Below, piece by piece: positions 41,321 to 47,243 of a stretch of 47,243 nucleotides of DNA. Source of the DNA: Acidobacteriota bacterium. GTDB lineage: Bacteria; Acidobacteriota; Aminicenantia; S016-38. The stretch spans positions 1 through 47,243 of the forward strand of contig WFSJ01000037.1 in NCBI GenBank assembly GCA_015486055.1, read 5' to 3'. Below the pieces are notes generated by a model, which ran no database searches, was not told the DNA's origin, and was given only the letters and a program-made list of their open reading frames with translations. Every line of letters begins with the position of its first letter. Position 1 is the stretch's first letter. The position numbers and the translations under genes were made by a program.

Positions 41321-41978
41321 CAGAAAAAAGGCGCCTGTCTTTCTTTACCTCCTTCTTCCCATGGCTCTTTTGTTCTACCCTGCATTCAAAAAAGCTGAAA
41401 CCGAAAAATGCTTCCTGTTAAAAAATATAAAGATAGAAGGCGAACAGGGTATTAAATTACATTTTGAAAGACTTATAGGAAGAGACCTCAGAAAAATCAA
41501 CGAAAGAAAACTGGAAAATGAAATAATAAAGGACAAATTTGTAAAAGAAGTAAGGATAAGAAAAATATTTCCCCATACTTTAATAGTATCTATTAAGAAG
41601 AGAAGAGCGATTGCCTGCTATGAAACATCCAATGGTTTATATACTCTGGGCGAGGAAGGAGAAAAAATTCAGGGGGGCTGTTCATCTTCTCTTCCTGTTC
41701 TTCTCCAATCTCCCCTTGACTTAAAATTTCAGGTGAAATTCCTCAGGGAAAGGAAAGTGCTGGCTGCGGAGACAGACTGGATAAAATTTCTCTCGCCCTT
41801 TTCTATTGAGATAAAACCGAAAAGAATTGATATGGTAGTTCTGTTTCCAGTTGAGAATTTTCCCAAAAGATATGCAAGATTCAAAAGTATTTTGCCTGAA
41901 ATTTTAGATCTTGGCTTCAAACCTGCTTACCTTGATTTTAGGGTAAAGGGTAAAATCTTCATTGGGAGAAAAAGATGA
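41310..41978 (+). CDS. ftsQ: FtsQ-like cell-division protein
   Basis: A 222-residue bitopic membrane protein. A basic N-terminus is followed by one transmembrane segment (FLYLLLPMALLFYPAF), then a POTRA-like domain (about 30-105). That domain carries IKIEGEQGIKLHFERLIGRDLRKI and the conserved strand VRIRKIFPHTLIVSIKKRRAIA. It recruits FtsL/FtsB to the division site. FtsQ is variable and is called by topology, POTRA pattern and gene order. It overlaps murC by 11 bases and ftsA by 4. Confidence 0.85.
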   Translation: MKTNRKKAPVFLYLLLPMALLFYPAFKKAETEKCFLLKNIKIEGEQGIKLHFERLIGRDLRKINERKLENEIIKDKFVKEVRIRKIFPHTLIVSIKKRRAIACYETSNGLYTLGEEGEKIQGGCSSSLPVLLQSPLDLKFQVKFLRERKVLAAETDWIKFLSPFSIEIKPKRIDMVVLFPVENFPKRYARFKSILPEILDLGFKPAYLDFRVKGKIFIGRKR

Positions 41979-43174
41979 GAAATTTTGCGGCAGTGGATCT
42001 TGGATCGAAGAAACTGGTGGTTGCTATTGCAAGGGCGAGCAGAGATTATCTGGAGGTTCTGGCAACTCAAAGAGAAAATTCGAGGGGGATAGGAAGGGGG
42101 ATTATAAGAAACCTTAGGGAAGCAAAGGAGGTTCTTAAAGCCTCAATTGAACTTGCGGAAAGAGATTCCGATGTTCAGGTTGAGGAAGTTTATTTGAATC
42201 TCAGCGGGGTAAATTCTGAAGTCGTCTCAGCACTGGGGAAAACGGTAATAACAGGGGAAAGAATAACAAAAAGGGAAATTCTCAGAGCAATGGAGACAGC
42301 AAAGAGGATAACAATACCCCAGAATAGATACACTATCCATGTTTTCCCTACTGAGTTTACCGTTGACGACCAGGAAGTTGATGAGCCCGAAGGAATGTTT
42401 GGAACAGTTCTTCAGGTAAAGGTTCAAATAATAACTCATCTTCTAACTGTTGTAAGAAATATGGAAAACTGTGTAAATGGAGCCGGTTTCTACATAAAAG
42501 AACTTGTCCTGAATCAGGTGGGTAATATATACTCGTTGCTCACTAAAGAAGACAGAAATCTCGGAGTTGCAATAATTGATATAGGGGCAGAAACAACCGA
42601 TGTGGTTCTCGTTTTAAAAAACGAGATTCACAGGGTTTTTTCCTACGAAGTGGGTGGAAAGGATTTCACAAGTGACATAGCTATAGGGCTTAATACTCCT
42701 GTGAAGGAGGCCGAAAGGATAAAGGTCAAATTTGCGAGATTATTCACAGGAGAGGAAGAAGAGATAATAGAAGTTCCATTGATGGATGGAAGCGAAAAGA
42801 ACATAAGCTCTAACGAACTTTACGGAATAATATTCCCAAGGGCCGAACAGCTTTTCACCTGGATAAAAGAAGATATTGTAAGGGCAGGATGGGAACTCAG
42901 GGCAACATCTGGCATAATACTTACAGGGGGAGGAGCTCTTCTTTCCGGATTGAAGAATTTCGCCTCATCATTTTTCAACACAATGGTCAGAGTTTCGGGA
43001 CCTCAAAAGCTCGAAAACATAAAAAATCTCAGCGAGGAATTTCTCTCTCCTGAATACTCTGTCCTTGTGGGAATATTAAAATACGCCCAGGAAAGGGAGG
43101 GGAAAGAGGAGGAAAGCGCAGAAGGGCCTTTCTCCTTTATAAAAAGAATATTAGGGGGTAAAAAATGGAAATAA
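41975..43174 (+). CDS. ftsA: Cell-division protein FtsA
   Basis: Actin-like protein that tethers FtsZ to the membrane. The 399 residues show AAVDLGSKKLVVAIA (phosphate 1), SHS2-domain strands (about 80-160), VAIIDIGAETTDVVLV (phosphate 2) and GIILTGGGALLSGLKNFA (adenosine motif). The C-terminal FSFIKRILGGKKWK is the membrane-binding amphipathic helix. It overlaps ftsZ by 10 bases. Confidence 0.95.
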   Translation: MRNFAAVDLGSKKLVVAIARASRDYLEVLATQRENSRGIGRGIIRNLREAKEVLKASIELAERDSDVQVEEVYLNLSGVNSEVVSALGKTVITGERITKREILRAMETAKRITIPQNRYTIHVFPTEFTVDDQEVDEPEGMFGTVLQVKVQIITHLLTVVRNMENCVNGAGFYIKELVLNQVGNIYSLLTKEDRNLGVAIIDIGAETTDVVLVLKNEIHRVFSYEVGGKDFTSDIAIGLNTPVKEAERIKVKFARLFTGEEEEIIEVPLMDGSEKNISSNELYGIIFPRAEQLFTWIKEDIVRAGWELRATSGIILTGGGALLSGLKNFASSFFNTMVRVSGPQKLENIKNLSEEFLSPEYSVLVGILKYAQEREGKEEESAEGPFSFIKRILGGKKWK

Positions 43175-44367
43175 GCTTTGAAAATGAGACGAAACACGCA
43201 CCAATGGTAAAGGTTTTAGGAATTGGTGGAGGAGGAGGAAATTCCATTGATATGCTCATTGAGGAGGGTGTAAATGGGGTGGAATTAATAGTAGTGGATA
43301 CGGATAAATATTCTCTTGAGAGATCAAATGCAGAGGTTAAGATACAAATAGGTGGGTCTGTCACAAGGGGGATGGGAACCGGTGGAGACCCATTAAAAGG
43401 GAGAGAATCCGCACAAAAAGACTCCGATAGGATAATGAAAGCCATAGAAGGCGCGGATATCCTATTTATATCTTCAGCTTTTGGGGGAGGAACAGGCACA
43501 GGAGCGACACCTGTTATCGCTGAACTTGCTAAGAAAAATGGTATACTTACTATTTCTTTTATCATGATGCCATTTGAGTTTCAGGGGCCAGATGCTATTA
43601 AGAAAGCAGAGATGGGTCTTTCTGGACTCAGGGATTCTGTAGACAGTCTCATAGTTGTTCTCAATTCTAATGCTCTGAATCTCGAATTGACCAAGTCCCC
43701 ATCAAATGTTCTCAAGGATATAAACAGGGTATTTCTTAACGCAGTTGTTGGGATAAGAGATATAATTCTCAAGCCAGCCTATATGAAGCTTGATCTGCCG
43801 GATGTGAAAAATTCCCTTTATGGTAAGGGAAGAACGATAATAGGTGTTGGAGACGGAGAAGGGGACCAGAAAGGCGAGGAGGCAGTAAAAAAAGCCCTTT
43901 CTTCCCCTCTTCTTGAGAAGGATTCAATAAAAGGAGCTCGTTCAATTATTCTACATGTGATTCACGGGGAAGATACAACTATGGAAGAAATACTGAGAAT
44001 CGCAGAAATAATAAGGGACGAGGCAAAAACTGAGGTTCCATTAATGGATGTAAACTTAAAACCAGGGTTTTCCTTTGACAAATCCTTCAAAGGAAAAATA
44101 AGAACAACGGTCATAGCGACGGATTTTGTAGAGGAAGAAACAGATGATACTCTAAGCGAGACTAAAGACACTAAAGATAAAGAACCCGGGAAGGAGAATT
44201 TTCCCCTTGACGCCGAGCCCTTCCAGACGAAGTTCGGAGGTGAAAAACCCAATTCTTTCCCTACACCCACAAAAGTTACCCCTATTGAAAAAGAGGAGAA
44301 AACTCCTAAGAGAAGAAAGACCTCCATCCCCCCCTTTCTTGATAAATTTATGAACGATAAGGAATGA
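43165..44367 (+). CDS. ftsZ: Divergent cell-division GTPase FtsZ
   Basis: The tubulin-like ring protein, 400 residues. KVLGIGGGGGNSIDMLI and the tubulin signature GGGTGTGA (107-114) are intact. Several normally stable positions differ. The usual AGMGGG is SAFGGG, the PNDRLL-type loop is LNSNAL, and the catalytic T7 loop NxDxxD is KLDLPD (Lys208; Asp210 and Asp213 retained). The C-terminal linker (about 315-385) is charged. The last residues SIPPFLDKF resemble the conserved FtsA/ZipA-binding peptide. The gene order leaves no doubt about identity. Confidence 0.93.
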   Translation: MEISFENETKHAPMVKVLGIGGGGGNSIDMLIEEGVNGVELIVVDTDKYSLERSNAEVKIQIGGSVTRGMGTGGDPLKGRESAQKDSDRIMKAIEGADILFISSAFGGGTGTGATPVIAELAKKNGILTISFIMMPFEFQGPDAIKKAEMGLSGLRDSVDSLIVVLNSNALNLELTKSPSNVLKDINRVFLNAVVGIRDIILKPAYMKLDLPDVKNSLYGKGRTIIGVGDGEGDQKGEEAVKKALSSPLLEKDSIKGARSIILHVIHGEDTTMEEILRIAEIIRDEAKTEVPLMDVNLKPGFSFDKSFKGKIRTTVIATDFVEEETDDTLSETKDTKDKEPGKENFPLDAEPFQTKFGGEKPNSFPTPTKVTPIEKEEKTPKRRKTSIPPFLDKFMNDKE

Positions 44368-45617
44368 TGAGGAAAAAATTCATATTCTCGCAATTAGTTA
44401 CCCCTTGTGGGAAAAAAGGAAAAAGAGGTAAGGAAATGGGGGAACTTGATGTGTTTGAGCCTGGAGAAATTCTCACTGAAAATGGAAGAATATTGGAAGT
44501 AGGAACAAGGACTGGCGAGGCCGATTTTACCGAGGAGAATTTTGGAAAGCTTGCCATCCCCGGGCTCGTTGATGCTCACAACCACCTCGTATATGACGGA
44601 GAGAGAATAGATGAATTTGAGATGAAGCTGAAGGGTGCTACCTATCTTGAGATAGCGGAGAGGGGAGGGGGCATACGATCTACAGTAAATGCCACAAGGA
44701 AAGCGTCTAAGGAAGACCTTTTTTTGCAAGCAGGCGAAAGAGTATTCTACATGCTCAAGAATGGAACAACTGCCTCTGAAGCAAAGTCTGGATATGGACT
44801 CAATCTAAAGGATGAAATAAAACAGCTTGAGGTTGCAAGGGAATTAGGAGAGAAATTTCCAATTGACATAGTTCCGGTTTTTCTCGGGGGTCATGATATT
44901 CCCCCTGATTTAGAGAAGAAGGATTACCTTTCCCTTCTTGAAAGGGAAATCATTCCTGAAGTTGCAGAAAAAGGACTTTCTAAGTATTTTGATGCTTTTT
45001 GCGAGAAAGGTGTATATGATGTGAAGGACGTTGAGAAGATGTTCAGGGCAGCAAAAGAAAACGGGCTCAAACTGAGACTTCACACAGAGGAATTTTCCCA
45101 CATGGGTGGAATAAATTTGGGTGTGGAATACAAAGCTGTCTCTGTTGACCATCTACTCTTTGCAGATAAAGGGGACATAGAGCTTTTGGCTTCCTCTGAC
45201 ACTGCAGCTGTAGTCATGCCCTCTGTGAGTTTTTTCCTCAGGCTTGATAAATATGCTCCTGCAAAGGAGATCATTGATGCGGGAGGAATCGTTGCCCTTG
45301 GCACTGACCTCAATCCTGGAAGTTCCCCCGTTGAGTCCATGTTTTTTGTCCTATGGCTTGCCGTCTTTAAGCTTAATCTAACAATGGAAGAGGCCATAAC
45401 AGCAGCAACATTAAACTCGGCTTATGTGCTTGGGATATCAGATCTGAATGGAAGCCTTGAGAAAGGCAAAAAGGCTGATTTTATAGTGCTTAATCTTTCG
45501 GATTACAGGGAAATATTTTACAGGCCTTCTGAAACTCATATAGATTCTGTGTACAAAGAGGGAAGAAAGGTTATAAATTCCCAAAATGTAGGCTATTTCC
45601 CGACAATTGGCATATAG
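44364..45617 (+). CDS. hutI: Imidazolonepropionase
   Basis: Third enzyme of histidine degradation; hydrolyses imidazolone-5-propionate to formiminoglutamate. The 417 residues have the amidohydrolase motif PGLVDAHNHLVYDG (the usual HxH), LKGATYLEIAERGGGI, TTASEAKSGYGLN, LHTEEFSHMGG and GTDLNPGSSP. The N-terminal part with QLVTPCGKKGKRGKEMGEL matches the family, which supports the ATG at 44364. That ATG overlaps the ftsZ stop by 4 bases. No hutH, hutU or hutG is in the window. The 3' end overlaps the convergent GGDEF gene by 25 bases. Confidence 0.94.
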   Translation: MMRKKFIFSQLVTPCGKKGKRGKEMGELDVFEPGEILTENGRILEVGTRTGEADFTEENFGKLAIPGLVDAHNHLVYDGERIDEFEMKLKGATYLEIAERGGGIRSTVNATRKASKEDLFLQAGERVFYMLKNGTTASEAKSGYGLNLKDEIKQLEVARELGEKFPIDIVPVFLGGHDIPPDLEKKDYLSLLEREIIPEVAEKGLSKYFDAFCEKGVYDVKDVEKMFRAAKENGLKLRLHTEEFSHMGGINLGVEYKAVSVDHLLFADKGDIELLASSDTAAVVMPSVSFFLRLDKYAPAKEIIDAGGIVALGTDLNPGSSPVESMFFVLWLAVFKLNLTMEEAITAATLNSAYVLGISDLNGSLEKGKKADFIVLNLSDYREIFYRPSETHIDSVYKEGRKVINSQNVGYFPTIGI

Positions 45618-46456
45618 GTTATTATTTTGTTTTTACCGCTTTTTTTTGCTTCATAAAGGGCATCATCTGCCTGCTCAATAAGTTCGTCAATTGAGGATGT
45701 TGTAAGAGGATAAGAAGAAATGCCGGCACTTATAGTAACTTTGACAGTTTCAAAAAAAGCTTTCACTTCTTTCTTTTCGACTTCCTTCCTTATCCTTTCG
45801 GCAAGGTTCGAAGCCCCCTTAATATCTGTTCCTGGAAGAATTATTGAGAATTCCTCCCCACCATATCTCCCTGCTATATCCTGAGTTCTCTTCTGGACAA
45901 GGATTATTTTGGCTATTTCCTTCAAAACTATGTCCCCAATCGGGTGTCCATACCTGTCGTTTACCCGCTTGAAATCATCTATGTCCATCATTATAAAGGA
46001 CAGAACGCTATTTTGTCTTCTTGCAACTTCAAATTGAATCTTCAACTCGTCCAAGAGAAATACTTTATTTAGAAGACCTGTGGCACCATCGTAAACGGCC
46101 ATCTTGTATAGCTTCTCAAAGAACATAGTGTCGTATTCGTCCTTGTAATGGAATTTTACGATTGTCTCACCGACTCTGATTTTATCCCCGGAGACGAGAA
46201 TTTTCTTTGAAATCCTTTCCTCGTTTACATAGGTCCCGTTGGAAGAACCAACGTCTTCAACCTCGTAATACTCATCCCTTGTGGGTTTTATTATACAATG
46301 TCTCCTTGAAATCATCCTATCCGTAAGGCGAAATGAAGCTTCTTTACTTCTTCCTATGAGAACAGGCTTCTTTCCTACTTGGAGCTCCTTTCCGAAATCA
46401 AAATTGGTTCCCCAGATAACAGTAAGAAAGGGATATTTTTTCTCTTCATTTTCCAT
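45593..46456 (-). CDS. FHA-GGDEF diguanylate cyclase
   Basis: A 287-residue cytoplasmic signalling protein. Residues about 10-105 form an FHA phosphothreonine-binding domain (VLIGRSKEASFRL, SRRHCIIK, GSSNGTYVNEERI). Residues about 120-285 are a GGDEF domain with the active motif RYGGEEF and, five residues before it, the RTQD inhibitory-site motif (RxxD). DIDDFKRVNDRYGHPIGD is also typical. It should make cyclic di-GMP with product inhibition, controlled by a phosphorylated partner. It lies 14 bases after efp and is probably cotranscribed. No Thr kinase is in the window. Confidence 0.93.
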   Translation of the reverse strand: MENEEKKYPFLTVIWGTNFDFGKELQVGKKPVLIGRSKEASFRLTDRMISRRHCIIKPTRDEYYEVEDVGSSNGTYVNEERISKKILVSGDKIRVGETIVKFHYKDEYDTMFFEKLYKMAVYDGATGLLNKVFLLDELKIQFEVARRQNSVLSFIMMDIDDFKRVNDRYGHPIGDIVLKEIAKIILVQKRTQDIAGRYGGEEFSIILPGTDIKGASNLAERIRKEVEKKEVKAFFETVKVTISAGISSYPLTTSSIDELIEQADDALYEAKKSGKNKIITYMPIVGK

Positions 46457-46470
46457 CCCATACTAATTTA

Positions 46471-47037
46471 TCATTTATGTTTTACTCTTTCAATATATTT
46501 AAGCTCTTCTGTATCTATTCGCACAATATCCCCCCTTTCCACAAAGAATGGGACCTGAACAGTAAGACCTGTCTCAAGCTTTGCAGGTTTATTGCTTGCA
46601 GCTGCAGTTGCACCCTTAATGTTTGGTTCTGTTGCTATTACCTCTAAGTCAACTGCCTTTGGAGGTATTATCCCCACTGGTTTTCCGTCGTGGAACTCTA
46701 CATCAACCTCAACATCAGGTTTAATAAAATAAATAGCATCTCCTATTAGCTCTGAGTGGACTGGTATTTGCTCATAGGTCTCATTGTTCATAAAATAGTA
46801 GAGGTCTCCTTCGTTGTATATGAAAGTCATTTTTAATCTTTCAAGGTAAGCTTGCTTCACCTTTTCCCCTGACTGCAATCTTAACTCGCTCTGTCTCCCA
46901 TCCTTAAGGTTTTTTAGCTTGAGCTTGACTATGGCATATCCTCTTCCCTGGGTGTGGTGGAATACTCCAATAACTTTGTAAAGGGTATCGTCAATTTTTA
47001 GCGTCATCCCTTTTTTTACCTGGGTAACTTGAATCAT
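46471..47037 (-). CDS. efp: Translation elongation factor P, Arg32 type
   Basis: Relieves ribosome stalling at polyproline. The 188 residues show the three beta-barrel domains. The loop that reaches the peptidyl-transferase centre reads TQGRGYA, so the tip residue is Arg32 instead of the Lys34 (PGKGQA) of E. coli. Thermus and Pseudomonas also have Arg; in Pseudomonas it is rhamnosylated by EarP. The domain III signature ASNKPAKLETGLTVQVPFFV is intact. GGAGGT precedes the ATG. Confidence 0.97.
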   Translation of the reverse strand: MIQVTQVKKGMTLKIDDTLYKVIGVFHHTQGRGYAIVKLKLKNLKDGRQSELRLQSGEKVKQAYLERLKMTFIYNEGDLYYFMNNETYEQIPVHSELIGDAIYFIKPDVEVDVEFHDGKPVGIIPPKAVDLEVIATEPNIKGATAAASNKPAKLETGLTVQVPFFVERGDIVRIDTEELKYIERVKHK

Positions 47038-47243
47038 TTTTTACCTCCGTTCTTATTTCTATTGTTTTATCCTTCTGAATTATTTTTAATTTATTGTGCA
47101 TTTTTTTATGAAGAATTGAATCTGCAGAATTTGCAGATTCCTCATCCGAAAAATCCAACTTAACCTGAAGGAATTTTCCATTCTGACAGAGACAATCCCC
47201 TACCATTTTTTTGGAAACCTTTCCTAAAGGGAAGGAATATATC
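46991..47243 (-). CDS. C-terminal part of an unrecognised gene (5' partial)
   Basis: An open minus-strand frame runs in from the window edge to a stop at 46991, giving about 83 visible residues. It includes YSFPLGKVSKKMVGDCLC and FLQVKLDFSDEESANSADS, then a Lys-rich stretch. It overlaps the start of efp by 47 bases and reads through the efp ribosome binding site. No other minus frame is open across this stretch. No family is recognised, and the overlap length makes the last residues doubtful. It may be an artefact of chance openness. Confidence 0.4.
   Translation of the reverse strand, partial: IYSFPLGKVSKKMVGDCLCQNGKFLQVKLDFSDEESANSADSILHKKMHNKLKIIQKDKTIEIRTEVKNDSSYPGKKRDDAKN

Noticed and set aside
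43705-43740. Asn187 of FtsZ as an abnormal guanine-contact residue
   Set aside because: Some FtsZ proteins have Asp here, but E. coli also appears to have Asn at this position, so it is not unusual.

Overview
The window comes from a compact, AT-rich bacterial chromosome. It looks like a Gram-negative (diderm), anaerobic and possibly thermophilic organism from an uncultured or little-studied lineage. Diderm character is shown by LpxD, an O-antigen-ligase-type protein, a partial outer-membrane-barrel-like protein and a Tat/lipoprotein region. Anaerobiosis is suggested by the oxygen-sensitive NrdD/NrdG ribonucleotide reductase and a ferredoxin-fused succinyl-CoA synthetase. MurE carries the DNPR signature of a meso-diaminopimelate cell wall. 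Coding strands are purine-rich with many AGA/AGG and ATA codons, genes overlap by a few bases almost everywhere, and spacers are tiny. I cannot assign a phylum from sequence alone.

Layout. 1-546 (+): the 3' end of a barrel-like protein, then initiator tRNA-fMet. 550-19000 (-): nrdG, a 55-residue glycyl-radical ORF, nrdD, queG, lpxD, a YihY-family protein, the F0 part of an ATP synthase (atpE, atpB, atpI-like, atpZ-like), an unknown acidic protein, mutS, a TMTC-like glycosyltransferase with TPRs, a DPP4-type peptidase, a YIP1 protein, a coiled-coil methyltransferase, a sodium/solute symporter, an unknown basic protein and a histidine phosphatase. 19078-22423 (+): ribBA, an EamA transporter and a COG2509-type flavoprotein. 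22607-30977 (-): sucD, sucC-ferredoxin, cmk, hisC, an O-antigen ligase, an NSS symporter, tatC, tatA and an Ig-like lipoprotein. 31035-45617 (+): def, then a division/cell-wall (dcw) cluster from mraZ to ftsZ, ending in hutI. 45593-47243 (-): an FHA-GGDEF protein, efp and the 3' end of an unrecognised gene.

Themes. Sodium appears to be a coupling ion: the c subunit has the Gln and Glu-Ser sodium ligands and there are two sodium-symporter genes. The dcw cluster is tightly packed but lacks mraY, murG, murB and ddl. It is preceded by a clean sigma-70-type promoter and four MraZ-type boxes at an exact 10-bp period. Several promoters lie so close to the start codon that transcripts would be leaderless or nearly so.

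The most unusual feature is the anaerobic ribonucleotide reductase. The 709-residue NrdD has no glycyl-radical motif. That motif (RVVGY) is in a separate 55-residue ORF between nrdD and nrdG, with its own strong ribosome binding site. The 20-bp translation start region of this ORF is identical to that of atpE, a gene whose product is needed in many copies. This suggests a two-part enzyme with an exchangeable, possibly over-produced, radical-carrying subunit. No CRISPR array, insertion sequence or phage gene was seen.
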